Assembly (NCBI RefSeq): GCF_001591805.1
Contig: NZ_BCVP01000046.1
Span: forward strand, 1-36,461
Direction: 5' to 3'
Length of the DNA: 36,461 nt
Source of the DNA: Neobacillus novalis NBRC 102450
GTDB lineage: Bacteria > Bacillota > Bacilli > Bacillales > Cytobacillaceae
Under the pieces are notes generated by a model. That model was not told the DNA's origin. It searched no databases and worked only from the letters and a program-made list of their open reading frames with translations. Shown here piece after piece: positions 6,610-14,150 of this stretch. Positions within the stretch are counted from its first letter, which is position 1. The number at the start of each line of letters is the position of its first letter. The position numbers and the translations under genes were made by a program.

Positions 6610-7352
6610 TCTCCTGTTTTTTTAAGAGAATAGTAAATTTTCCTTTTCCATTCTAAGAACTCGTCTTCTAGAAATAGACTTTCCTCTCTTGGACGTGAAA
6701 AAGGAACGTGAAATTCGGCTGCCACCTGAGATGGTTTATTGGATAAAACAATAATTCGGTCAGATAGAAATAATGCTTCTTCAATATTATGTGTCACGAA
6801 AAGGATGGTTCTTCGATGTTCTTCCCAAATTGATAATAGCCATTTTTGCATATCAAGTCGTGTTAATTCATCTAAGGCTGAAAAAGGTTCGTCCAAGCAA
6901 ATGATGGATTGAGGACTTAATAATGCTCGAATAAAGGAAGCCCTTTGTTTCATACCACCTGATAATTCATGAGGATAGGCATTTTCATAACCCGCAAGTC
7001 CAGCGATATCGATCATTTCTAATGCTTCTTCTTTTTCTTTTTTTCCTTGAAGCTCTTGCCCAAGCAATACATTTTCGACAATCGTTCTCCAAGGAAGGAG
7101 AGAAGGGGTTTGTGGCATATAGCTTATAAACCCCCGTTTTCCGTTAATGACTTGATGATCTAAGTGAATGGTTCCTTGATCTGGTGAGAGGATTCCTCCG
7201 ATAAGACTGAAAATAGTACTTTTCCCGCTGCCAGATGGACCAAGAATCGAGACAAACTCATTCTTTTCTACAGTGAATGCGAGATTTTTGATGACTTCAT
7301 TCTTATCAAATTGCTTAGAAATATTTGAAACCGTAAGATGACTCACTTTCAT
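6606..7352 (-). CDS. thiZ: ABC transporter ATPase, ThiZ-type
   Basis: A 248-residue ATPase of the nitrate/sulfonate/taurine/thiamine-precursor importer class. Visible motifs: Walker A GPSGSGKST, Q-loop YMPQTPSLLPWRT, signature LSGGMKQRASFIRALL, Walker B IICLDEPFSALDE, and H-loop FVTHNIEEA. The ATG at 7352 overlaps the permease stop as ATGA and has GAAAGGGG just before it; the longer frame from a GTG at 7373 is less likely. The TPP riboswitch at the operon start supports import of a thiamine precursor such as a pyrimidine. Confidence 0.88.
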   Translation of the reverse strand: MKVSHLTVSNISKQFDKNEVIKNLAFTVEKNEFVSILGPSGSGKSTIFSLIGGILSPDQGTIHLDHQVINGKRGFISYMPQTPSLLPWRTIVENVLLGQELQGKKEKEEALEMIDIAGLAGYENAYPHELSGGMKQRASFIRALLSPQSIICLDEPFSALDELTRLDMQKWLLSIWEEHRRTILFVTHNIEEALFLSDRIIVLSNKPSQVAAEFHVPFSRPREESLFLEDEFLEWKRKIYYSLKKTGE

Positions 7353-8110
7353 TTCGCCCCTTTCAACTGCCACCGAACGAGCCAGCGTTCAATCAGAACG
7401 ATAATAGAAAAAAATAATAAACTTAATGCCACAATAGCAAATATGGCTACAAAAACTCTATCTGTACGGAAGGATGAGGAGGCCAGCGTCATATAAACAC
7501 CGATCCCATCCTTCGCACCAAGCCATTCGGAAATCACTGCACCCATGACACTATAGGTAGCGGAAATTTTTAAACCTGAAAATAGAGAAGGAAGGGCATA
7601 GGGAAGCTCTAGCTTCCAAAATAATTGCTTATTCGATGCCCCTGCCATAATCATGTAATGCTTTAACTCATTGGAAGTTTGCTTAAAGCCATCTAATGCG
7701 GCAACGGTGATGGGAAAAAAGCAAACGAGAGTGATGACGATCATTTTTGGTAATAATCCAAAGCCAAACCAAATCACTAAAAGAGGAGCTAGGACGATAA
7801 TAGGAATGTTTTGTGAGATGATTAGCAACGGATAAATCGATTCCCGAATGAAAGGGAGCAAGTGCAATAGAATTGCTGTAAGTAACCCAATTACTAAACC
7901 TAAGGCAAATCCGAGTAAGGATAATTTGATCGTTGACAATAAATCTGGATAAAAGTTAGCCCAACCATTGAAACCCTCATAAAATATTTTTGTCGGAGTG
8001 GGTAAAAGCCAATCCGGAACTCTAGATTTAATCGCAACCGTTTCCCAACCAATGAATAAAAGGAGGAGAACCAATAACGGTCTCCACCCTTTCGCTATGA
8101 CTTTCATCAT
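7349..8110 (-). CDS. thiX: ABC transporter permease, ThiX-type
   Basis: A 253-residue inner-membrane permease with about six membrane segments and a BPD_transp_1 core. The EAA loop is visible as AGASNKQLFWKLELPYALPS (about residues 155-174), which docks on the ATPase. It resembles the ThiX/SsuC/TauC group. The start ATG shares one base with the stop of the upstream thiamine-binding gene (TAATG), implying translational coupling. The substrate is inferred from the riboswitch and the ThiY-like binding protein. Confidence 0.88.
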   Translation of the reverse strand: MMKVIAKGWRPLLVLLLLFIGWETVAIKSRVPDWLLPTPTKIFYEGFNGWANFYPDLLSTIKLSLLGFALGLVIGLLTAILLHLLPFIRESIYPLLIISQNIPIIVLAPLLVIWFGFGLLPKMIVITLVCFFPITVAALDGFKQTSNELKHYMIMAGASNKQLFWKLELPYALPSLFSGLKISATYSVMGAVISEWLGAKDGIGVYMTLASSSFRTDRVFVAIFAIVALSLLFFSIIVLIERWLVRWQLKGAK

Positions 8111-8400
8111 TATCTATATTTCTCCGTAAGCTGATCCATGGAGATGCCTGATGGCTGGTACAATACTTTTATTTGGGAGATAACGTTACTGCTGCCCATC
8201 TCTATCATGCGATCATTCATTTTCGTGATCACCTGCAGCAATTGCTGTAAATCGCCTTCCATGGTGGTTTCAAGAGGATGTACCTCGAATTTTACCCCAG
8301 ACTCTTGAATCACTCGTATTGCTTCATCTACATATGGAATAACACTTTCGCCATTTTTGGTTTTTGGTATGATTTGAATACTGATCAGTGAATTTGTCAT
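8110..8400 (-). CDS. MTH1187-family (YkoF-like) thiamine-binding protein
   Basis: A 96-residue soluble protein of the MTH1187/YkoF type: ISIQIIPKT at the start, PYVDEAIRVIQESGVKFEVH, then TTMEGDLQQLLQVITKMND, a ferredoxin-like fold. Members bind thiamine or its pyrimidine part, and genes of this family often sit in thiamine-regulated transport operons. There is no signal peptide, so it acts in the cytoplasm. It lies 12 nt after the binding-protein gene and overlaps the permease start. Confidence 0.85.
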   Translation of the reverse strand: MTNSLISIQIIPKTKNGESVIPYVDEAIRVIQESGVKFEVHPLETTMEGDLQQLLQVITKMNDRMIEMGSSNVISQIKVLYQPSGISMDQLTEKYR

Positions 8401-8412
8401 TTCATTATCCCC

Positions 8413-9408
8413 TTATTGTGGTAAAAATTGATTTGTAAATGCTTTTTTAGCGTCAAGCTTTTTCTCTAGAAGTCCATTGTCAAACATCCATGTAGCATAA
8501 TTTTCCCATACTTTTTGTTTTTGCTCGCCCCATCTTGGTGCATCATCTTGATATTTAGTGGCAAGCCATTCTTGACTTTTTTTAACAAGCTTTGGATCCA
8601 GGTCTGGCACTGCCTTAATTAAAATGTCGGCAGCATCGGATGGATGTTTAATTGCAAATTCATACCCTTTGGAAGCAGCTTTTACAAAAGCTTTTACTGT
8701 ATCAGGGTTTTCTTTTATCATGTTTTCATTCGTTGCGAGAACTGGTGTGTAATAATCGAGTTTATCAGAGTAGTCTGTTAGATATACCATATTGAGCTTT
8801 TCTCCACGTAACTCTGCTTCAACACCGGTCCAGGCATAATAAATCCATGCGAAATCGATGTCTCGTTTCACAGCTGTAAAGAATTCAGTATCTCCCATAT
8901 TGACAATCGAAACTTTATTTACATCGGCATTTTCTTTTTTCATTAAGGAAGAAATAACCGATTTTTCAACAGGTGAGCCCCAGCCACCGTATGTTTTACC
9001 TGCAAAGTCCTTTGGTGAAACAATGTTTTTTGAAGCTGGTGAGGCAAAACCAGATGTATTGTGTTGAATAACGGCCGCTATAGAAACAAGAGGAACGCCC
9101 TGAATCCGTGCTTGTGTGATCGATTCTTGATAGCTGACGCCAAACTCTGATTTACCTGAAGCCACAAGCTGATCTGCTCCAGCATCACCTGGCATAATGA
9201 TGTCTACATCTAATCCTTCATCTTTAAAATAGCCTTTTTCTTTTGCCACATATAAACCGGTATGATTCGTGTTTGGTGTCCAATCGAGTACGACAGATAC
9301 TTTTTTCAGAGAGTGCTTGTCTTTCTCTTTCGATTCTGATGCTGAATTCGAATTGTTACAGCCCGCAATCATGAATAATGAACATAATGCGATTACCCAC
9401 TTCTTCAT
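8413..9408 (-). CDS. thiY: ThiY-like substrate-binding lipoprotein
   Basis: A 331-residue protein with a lipoprotein signal peptide (MKKWVIALCSLFMIAGC, lipobox IAGC, Cys17) and an NMT1/THI5-like domain: VSVVLDWTPNTNHTGLYVAK, KGYFKDEGLDVDII, then GVSYQESITQAR. This is the class that binds hydroxymethyl- or formylamino-pyrimidines for thiamine salvage. I chose the ATG at 9408 (AGGAGG plus 7 nt); a 7-residue longer frame upstream has no such site. It is the first gene after the TPP riboswitch. Confidence 0.9.
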   Translation of the reverse strand: MKKWVIALCSLFMIAGCNNSNSASESKEKDKHSLKKVSVVLDWTPNTNHTGLYVAKEKGYFKDEGLDVDIIMPGDAGADQLVASGKSEFGVSYQESITQARIQGVPLVSIAAVIQHNTSGFASPASKNIVSPKDFAGKTYGGWGSPVEKSVISSLMKKENADVNKVSIVNMGDTEFFTAVKRDIDFAWIYYAWTGVEAELRGEKLNMVYLTDYSDKLDYYTPVLATNENMIKENPDTVKAFVKAASKGYEFAIKHPSDAADILIKAVPDLDPKLVKKSQEWLATKYQDDAPRWGEQKQKVWENYATWMFDNGLLEKKLDAKKAFTNQFLPQ

Positions 9409-9430
9409 TCCTATTCCTCCTATGTACATA

Positions 9431-9462
9431 ATAAAAGCGCCCTAGGGGAGAACCCAGGGCGC
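9431..9462 (-). terminator. Riboswitch expression-platform terminator
   Basis: On the minus strand GCGCCCTGGG-TTCT-CCCCTAGGGCGC is followed by TTTTATT, placed between the TPP aptamer and the ThiY start. This fits transcription attenuation when TPP is bound. Confidence 0.85.
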
Positions 9463-9497
9463 ATATAAGCAAACAATTTTATTTGTTTAAGAATATG

Positions 9498-9582
9498 TTC
9501 CCTCCGCTGGTATCATCCAGATCAGGTTCTAAGAGTCAACATCTTAAGGATGCTATCTCAACCAGCAACACCGGTCCCCCTA
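9498..9582 (-). promoter_or_regulatory. TPP riboswitch (THI box)
   Basis: Read on the minus strand the aptamer runs from GGGGGACCGG through GGTTGAGATAGC and AGAACCTGATCTGGATGATA to CCAGCGGAGGGAA, the conserved THI-box blocks. It precedes the ThiY-ThiX-ThiZ-TatD operon and is followed by a terminator hairpin, so high TPP should turn the operon off. Confidence 0.95.
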
Positions 9583-9755
9583 CAATTCTAGCTATTAAAT
9601 TATATTCCAAACAAATTATAACAGAAACCTTTATTTTGACCAGTACAAATTATGGTAATTGGGTAGAAAGGGAGACCATAAAGGCAAGAATGAGGACGAA
9701 ATGATTGTAGTTACTTGGTAAAATGACTTCAAATAAATGATTTGGAGGAGTTAGA

Positions 9756-10526
9756 ATGAGTAAAATACAGGAATTTAATGAACTGCATACATCGAAGGAT
9801 ATCCTTTTTTTAGGAAACGCTTGGGATTTGTTATCCGCTTTAACATTAGAGAAAGCAGGATTTAAAGCGATTGGAACGACGAGTCGGGGAATTGCGAATT
9901 CGCTTGGATTTGACGATGGTGAATTAATTGATTTTGAAAGACATCTTGGCATCATCAAAACCATTGCTGATAATGTGAACATACCTGTCTCTGCTGATAT
10001 TGAGGCAGGCTATGGTGAAAGCACAGAAGAGATTGTTGATAATGTATTAAGAACAGCAGCCGTTGGAGTTGCGGGAATCAATATTGAAGATTCATTCAAA
10101 AAGCAAAAAGGGTTAAGAACAATCTCTGAGTTCTGTAACCTTTTAGCAAAAATTAGAAGCGCTTTAGATAGTAATGGTTATAAACATTTTTATATTAACG
10201 CTAGAACGGATACTTATTTTCAAAGGGAAAACCCTTTATTAGAAACCATTGATCGAGCCAAGGCCTATGTGGAGAGTGGTGCAAATGGAATATTTGTCCC
10301 TGGATTGGCCGACCATGATGAGATAAAGATAATTACGTTGAATGTAAGTGCCCCACTTAATTTATTATCTTTGCCTGGACTAACGAATTGTAATAAGCTA
10401 AGAGAATTAGGAGTGAAACGATTTAGCTTCGGAAATGCACTATCTGACAAATATATGGCCTTTTTAGAAAAGAATGCCGAGCAATTAGTAATGTCTAGAG
10501 ATACTTCACATTTATATGAAGACTAA
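9756..10526 (+). CDS. Isocitrate lyase/PEP mutase-family enzyme
   Basis: A 256-residue TIM-barrel protein of the PEP mutase/isocitrate lyase superfamily: FLGNAWDLLSALTLEKAGFK, then TTSRGIANSLGFDDGE, PVSADIEAGYGES (metal-binding Asp/Glu), INIEDS, INARTDTYF and ANGIFVPGL. It lacks the isocitrate lyase KKCGH motif, so it belongs to the broad oxaloacetate-decarboxylase/carboxy-PEP mutase-like group of unknown substrate. GGAGGAG precedes the ATG. It is followed after 22 nt by adaA and then adaB, an unusual partner for alkylation repair. Confidence 0.85.
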   Translation: MSKIQEFNELHTSKDILFLGNAWDLLSALTLEKAGFKAIGTTSRGIANSLGFDDGELIDFERHLGIIKTIADNVNIPVSADIEAGYGESTEEIVDNVLRTAAVGVAGINIEDSFKKQKGLRTISEFCNLLAKIRSALDSNGYKHFYINARTDTYFQRENPLLETIDRAKAYVESGANGIFVPGLADHDEIKIITLNVSAPLNLLSLPGLTNCNKLRELGVKRFSFGNALSDKYMAFLEKNAEQLVMSRDTSHLYED

Positions 10527-10548
10527 ACGAGAAAGGACGGAGATAATA

Positions 10549-11139
10549 ATGGCGGCTGGTATCAATCTTTCTTTCGAAGAAATGTGGGAGAAAATCATTG
10601 TTTGTGACAGTAAATATGATGGGTTATTTTATACTGCAGTGAAAACGACCAAGATATTCTGCCGCCCTTCTTGTAGATCAAGAAAGCCGAAAAAAATAAA
10701 CGTGGAATTCTATCATGACATTAATGAAGTGGAAAAATCCGGTTTTCGGGCATGTAAAAGATGTCAGCCAAAATCAGATCAATCCCCGCATATTGAACTT
10801 GTAAGAAATGTCATAGCCTTCTTAGTAAATCATTATCATCAAAAGCTGGAATTACAGGATATTGCTAATCATGTTGGTGTAAGTTCCTATTATCTTGAAC
10901 GGTTATTTAAGCAGGAAACTTCCGAAACTCCGCGCAGCTATCTGGAAAAAATCCGAGTGGATAAAGCGGCACATCTTCTGACAAGCACAGATCGATCGAA
11001 CCTTGAGATTTGCTATGAAGTTGGATTCCAAAGTCCTTCTAATTTCTATAAGGTGTTTCGCAGCATAAAACATTGCTCACCGAGTGAATATCGAAAGTTG
11101 AAAAGTAATGAAAATAATCAATCAAGGCTCATCGATTGA
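10549..11139 (+). CDS. adaA: AdaA: methylphosphotriester-DNA methyltransferase/activator
   Basis: A 196-residue protein with an N-terminal Ada zinc domain (Cys38, Cys42, Cys69, Cys72 in FCRPSCRSR and ACKRC) and a C-terminal AraC-type double helix-turn-helix (LELQDIANHVGVSSYYLERL and ICYEVGFQSPSNFYKVFRS). In this family Cys38 accepts a methyl group from methylphosphotriesters, turning the protein into an activator of the ada genes. The start is the ATG at 10549 with GGAG before it; a longer frame overlaps the upstream gene. adaB follows after 15 nt, as in Bacillus subtilis. Confidence 0.93.
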   Translation: MAAGINLSFEEMWEKIIVCDSKYDGLFYTAVKTTKIFCRPSCRSRKPKKINVEFYHDINEVEKSGFRACKRCQPKSDQSPHIELVRNVIAFLVNHYHQKLELQDIANHVGVSSYYLERLFKQETSETPRSYLEKIRVDKAAHLLTSTDRSNLEICYEVGFQSPSNFYKVFRSIKHCSPSEYRKLKSNENNQSRLID

Positions 11140-11154
11140 TATGGAGGTTTTTAG

Positions 11155-11637
11155 ATGGAGCAACTACATAAATTAGATTATGAATCACCAATTGGAGTAA
11201 TCGAGATATTGGGAACAACCGAGGGAGTCTGTTCAATTATGTTCTCTGAGAGGGAGCAAGCAGAAAATAGTAAGCAGGTCGAGACTCCTAAAGTATTAGT
11301 GGAGTGTTTTGAACAATTGGATGAATATTTTAAAGGGGTGCGTCAAGAATTTACATTCCCCTACAACTTTGAAGGAACCAACTTTCAAAAAACAGTGTGG
11401 AACGCGTTAACGGAAATAGCCTATGCGGAAACGGGATCCTACAAAGATATTGCTGTTTCGATTGGAAATGAAAAGGCAATCAGGGCAGTTGGGAGTGCAA
11501 ATGGAAAAAACAAGTTAAGTATCGTGATTCCATGTCATCGGATTATTGGTTCAAATGGAAAATTAACCGGATATGCTGGTGGATTGTGGCGAAAGGAATG
11601 GCTGCTTGAACATGAAAAAACGTTTAAAAGTATCTAA
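11155..11637 (+). CDS. adaB: AdaB: O6-methylguanine-DNA methyltransferase
   Basis: A 160-residue suicide methyltransferase. The active-site motif IPCHRI has the acceptor Cys127, preceded by the helix-turn-helix region (YKDIAVSIGNEKAIRAVGSA, with RAVG as Arg finger and turn) and followed by LTGYAGGLWRKEWLLEHE. It transfers the methyl group from O6-methylguanine to itself. GGAGG precedes the ATG. Together with adaA it forms an adaptive-response pair. Confidence 0.94.
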   Translation: MEQLHKLDYESPIGVIEILGTTEGVCSIMFSEREQAENSKQVETPKVLVECFEQLDEYFKGVRQEFTFPYNFEGTNFQKTVWNALTEIAYAETGSYKDIAVSIGNEKAIRAVGSANGKNKLSIVIPCHRIIGSNGKLTGYAGGLWRKEWLLEHEKTFKSI

Positions 11638-11640
11638 GCT

Positions 11641-11690
11641 GGCAGAAAAAAAGCCTGCCGGCTGTAGTTCCTAAGGAAGTACAGCTTTGC
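11641..11690. terminator. Weak hairpin region after adaB
   Basis: GGCAG...CTGCC (11641-11659) and GCTGTA...TACAGC (11661-11686) could form two small hairpins. T-tracts are poor on the plus strand; a T7 tract on the minus strand follows GCC-GGCA-GGC. Possible weak terminator, direction uncertain. Confidence 0.3.
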
Positions 11691-11855
11691 TTATAAATTA
11701 AACCATTTTTAGTTATTTTATCCTTCTGTATTTCCAAAGGTTTCCCAAATTGTTTATAGATCCAATCAATCATTTGGGTAGGGCCCGGTATATCGGGAAA
11801 AATAATTAGGAAAATAGCTAAAGCCCATCCAAGAATTGCGTAGTGAATTTTTCAT
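11642..11855 (-). pseudogene. Broken small membrane-protein gene (remnant)
   Basis: The minus strand reads a protein-like stretch, YAILGWALAIFLIIFPDIPG followed by PTQMIDWIYKQFGKPLEIQK: one membrane segment and an amphipathic end. No usable start is in this frame. The ATG at 11855 (ATGAAAAATTCAC) is one base out of frame, so a single extra A would explain the break. No ribosome binding site is visible. I do not recognise the family. A terminator lies just upstream (11863-11893). Confidence 0.35.
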
Positions 11856-11862
11856 CAATTAA

Positions 11863-11893
11863 CAAATAAAAACGCTCTGAGCGTTTTTATTTG
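11863..11893. terminator. Bidirectional terminator
   Basis: CAAATAAAAACGCTC and GAGCGTTTTTATTTG form a 15-bp perfect inverted repeat around one central base, with A- and T-rich outer arms on both sides. It ends the GIY-YIG gene on the minus strand. Confidence 0.85.
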
Positions 11894-11915
11894 TATCTGT
11901 CTAAAGTATCCGTAG

Positions 11916-12275
11916 TCAATCATTTGAGGGTTTATTATAACCTCTATCGCCATAGGGTTGCATTTTCTCCAGCCACGGTTTTTTCATTTGCTTCAGTTCC
12001 CAACGCCTGTCGTTCACTTCGCTAGCATCCTTCTTTTCTAGGACTTCATAGGTAAATACGCCTGCCCCTAGTTCCTTCCAATCTTTTTGTAACTGAAAAT
12101 TGGCGAACATGCCCATTTCAAGCTGCCCTTGTAAGGTAATCCACTTGTTTTTTAAGTTTGGACAGCTATCAATGTATACTTTTCCATTGGTTTTGTTCGT
12201 TATTTGGTACACTCCCATGAATATCTTAACCTGCTTGTATGCCTCTTTTAACTCCTTTCGCCTGTCCTTATCCAT
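11916..12275 (-). CDS. GIY-YIG nuclease-family protein
   Basis: A 119-residue protein with a GIY-YIG-like core: GVYQITNKTNGKVYI (residues about 21-35; GVY and VYI replace the classic GIY and YIG), followed by an LQGQLEMGMFANFQLQKDWK helix and a conserved Glu region FTYEVLEKKD. The catalytic Arg is not obvious, so it may not be an active nuclease. The basic N-terminal helix DKDRRKELKEAYKQVK precedes the domain. The start is the ATG at 12275, with GGGAG before it. It is probably co-transcribed with the DUF6530-type gene 35 nt upstream. Confidence 0.8.
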   Translation of the reverse strand: MDKDRRKELKEAYKQVKIFMGVYQITNKTNGKVYIDSCPNLKNKWITLQGQLEMGMFANFQLQKDWKELGAGVFTYEVLEKKDASEVNDRRWELKQMKKPWLEKMQPYGDRGYNKPSND

Positions 12276-12310
12276 AGTTGTCACTCCCTTCGCAGTCAAT
12301 AAATGTTTAT

Positions 12311-12790
12311 TTAATAGCCCATCTCTTTTAAAATTCTTGATAAGATACGTAATCGTTCACCTAGTAGTTCGTCATCATCACTAAGAGCTTGGCTAAATAA
12401 TTTTATATCCTCATCAATTTTTTCATTGTCCGTACATACTTCTACTGTCATGGCGTCACCCTGTATACCGACTCGATCGATAATAGGGTTTTCGGTATCG
12501 TAAAGTTTTTCATAACGATATGCCTCGCGAAAATGCTGTTGTGTTCTGCAAACGAGAATCGCAAGGTCAATGACACGATGCAGTGGTAATTCCTCAGACT
12601 GTCGAGACCATTTTTCCCCTGTGTGTCTCCACACTTTAGCTGAAATATCAACCTTTCCTCGGTCATTCCACTGAGCCAATCCTAATGAAAGACCTTTGGC
12701 ATCTGTATGATAAGCATTTCTGCCGTCCACATTTTCATAATTATCGGAAACAATAACTGGTTTATGTTTTAAAGTAGTTGGAATCTTCAT
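12311..12790 (-). CDS. DUF6530-type conserved protein
   Basis: A 159-residue soluble protein starting MKIPTTLKHKPVIVSDNYEN, with GLSLGLAQWNDRGKVDISAK, WRHTGEKWSRQSEELPLHRV and a helical C-terminus ending RLRILSRILKEMGY. I recognise it as the conserved Bacillaceae family I recall as DUF6530, function unknown. AAGGGG lies 9-10 nt before the ATG. Two adjacent dyads lie directly upstream (12810-12841), so it may be specifically regulated. Confidence 0.75.
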   Translation of the reverse strand: MKIPTTLKHKPVIVSDNYENVDGRNAYHTDAKGLSLGLAQWNDRGKVDISAKVWRHTGEKWSRQSEELPLHRVIDLAILVCRTQQHFREAYRYEKLYDTENPIIDRVGIQGDAMTVEVCTDNEKIDEDIKLFSQALSDDDELLGERLRILSRILKEMGY

Positions 12791-12809
12791 TATTTAACCC
12801 CTTGTCATA

Positions 12810-12841
12810 TTTACTGATTTAGTAAATTAGTAAATTACTAA
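12810..12841. promoter_or_regulatory. Two adjacent dyads, operator candidate
   Basis: TTTACT-N5-AGTAAA (12810-12826) is followed immediately by TTAGTAA-A-TTACTAA (12827-12841). They sit 20-51 bp upstream of the DUF6530-type start, in the expected promoter. Being AT-rich, they could be partly chance. Confidence 0.45.
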
Positions 12842-12879
12842 TTAAAATTTATCACTTTCAAATAAAAAAGTAAATTTTT

Positions 12880-12898
12880 GGGACAGGCTCCTTGTCCC
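12880..12898. repeat. Short dyad GGGACAGGCTCCTTGTCCC
   Basis: Same small palindrome as at 5039-5058. It lies in the gap between the divergent genes at 12790 and 13202. Confidence 0.6.
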
Positions 12899-13040
12899 GA
12901 ATATAAGAACTATGGTTAGAATTTTCAAACGGCAGATTTTAGAGCAGAAGAACATTTGGGCTGAACAAGACGATTAAACTTTTTGTTTCTCTTAAAATTT
13001 ACTGAACAAAAATAAAGGAAATAATTGTCGATTATCGAAT
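12899..13040. other. Gene-free spacer
   Basis: AT-rich spacer upstream of the surface-protein operon leader. No supported ORF or clear riboswitch found. Confidence 0.5.
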
Positions 13041-13100
13041 ATTTATTAATAAAACTTAACAATAACTAACAAAACTAAACAATAACCAATAAAACTAAAT
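13041..13100 (+). repeat. Three imperfect 20-bp direct repeats in the operon leader
   Basis: Units at 13041, 13061 and 13081; the last two (AATAACTAACAAAACTAAAC and AATAACCAATAAAACTAAAT) match at most positions, the first is weaker. A 20-bp period is two helical turns, as for a regulator binding the same face of the DNA. They precede the seven-gene operon. Confidence 0.5.
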
Positions 13101-13142
13101 AAAAAGGAACTTTTATCACAGCTAGGAAAGGATTCCTTTTTT
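13101..13142 (+). terminator. Leader hairpin with T-tract (attenuator candidate)
   Basis: AAAAAGGAA (13101-13109) pairs with TTCCTTTTTT (13133-13142) around a 23-nt loop. It lies 60 nt before the first operon gene, so it could act as a leader attenuator rather than an end-of-gene terminator. Confidence 0.4.
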
Positions 13143-13201
13143 ATAATGATTTATGGGAAATGGTGGTTTTTATGTGTATAAGGAGGAATGAGTGAGATTT
13201 T

Positions 13202-14146
13202 ATGAGAGATAAAAATAGGTTTCTTTCAAAAACTAAATTACTATTTTTCATCATTGTATTATCAAGTTTCATAATGGGACAAACTGCTTTTGCAGAAGGT
13301 GACGGTACTGGCGGCGGAAAGAGTGAACCATTGACATTGGTGTCAGCCTCTATAAATGATGGTGCGACTGGTGTTTCCTTGAAACCGGAAATCAAACTTA
13401 CTTTTAGTAAAAATATTGTCAATATGTCTGTAAATGAAAGTAACAAGAATTGCTTTTCACTGCTCACCGCAAGCGGAACAGCGATCCCAATCAATCTAGT
13501 CCTTGCAGACGATCAAATTGACTTTGAAAAAAGAAACGATGCGATTATTACACCAAAAGCTAACCTTGAACAAGGGACAACCTATTCTGTCGTAGTTAGC
13601 TCCACCCTAAAGGCAAAAAGCGGCGTGACAACAGGGAAGGAAATTAGACTTACCTTTACAACGGAAGGAACAAAAGCGGCACCTTCCAATAATAATAATA
13701 ATAACCCTTCAAAAACAACGCCAAAACCTGAAACTCCAGCTCCAAAGGGCGAGACAACAACAAAACCGGAATCAGTCAAACCAAAAGTTGAAAATACGCC
13801 AAAAGCTGATAGCAAAAAGAATGAAAACACAACTAGTAAAGTGGTTGAGAAAGCGCCTACAGAACAAAATACAGCGGAAACACAAACTAAAACAACTGAA
13901 GATACCCCGGCGGTTGAAGAACAACCCCATGAAGATACTGCTAAGCAAGAGACAGTGGTTAGCGCTGCTGAACCAGAGAATGTTACACCTTATGTAGCGG
14001 CCACAACTACTAATAAGGAAAAAGTTGAAACACAATCCAGCAATAGTAATACATTTATTTATATTTTAGTAAGTTCCCTGATCGTAATAATTGCCGCGAT
14101 TAGTATTTACTTAAGAAAGAAACGAGTAAAATCTGTTTCTAGGTAA
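13202..14146 (+). CDS. Membrane-anchored Big_5 (Ig-like) surface protein
   Basis: A 314-residue exported protein: signal peptide (residues 1-30, ending GQTAFA), Gly-rich mature N-terminus (EGDGTGGGKSEPL), one SbsA/Big_5 Ig-like domain (about 42-160; ASINDGATGVSLKPEIKLTF, then FSKNIVNMSV and TYSVVVSSTL), a long Lys/Thr/Pro/Glu-rich linker (about 160-275), and a C-terminal membrane helix (about 281-302) ending in basic KKRVKS. There is no LPXTG motif, so it is anchored by the tail. AGGAGG lies 15 nt before the ATG, unusually far. It is first in a seven-gene operon; the permease begins 4 nt later. Perhaps a surface receptor or scaffold for the transporter (inference). Confidence 0.85.
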   Translation: MRDKNRFLSKTKLLFFIIVLSSFIMGQTAFAEGDGTGGGKSEPLTLVSASINDGATGVSLKPEIKLTFSKNIVNMSVNESNKNCFSLLTASGTAIPINLVLADDQIDFEKRNDAIITPKANLEQGTTYSVVVSSTLKAKSGVTTGKEIRLTFTTEGTKAAPSNNNNNNPSKTTPKPETPAPKGETTTKPESVKPKVENTPKADSKKNENTTSKVVEKAPTEQNTAETQTKTTEDTPAVEEQPHEDTAKQETVVSAAEPENVTPYVAATTTNKEKVETQSSNSNTFIYILVSSLIVIIAAISIYLRKKRVKSVSR

Positions 14147-14150
14147 GCAG

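Noticed and set aside
10516..10548. Earlier start of adaA
   Set aside because: It overlaps the upstream gene and has no ribosome binding site, whereas the ATG at 10549 has GGAG at suitable spacing.
12899..13200. Cobalamin riboswitch or Fur box before the FecCD operon
   Set aside because: No B12-box-like sequence was found, and the best Fur-like string (near 13021-13045) is a poor match to GATAATNATTATC. The regulator remains open.
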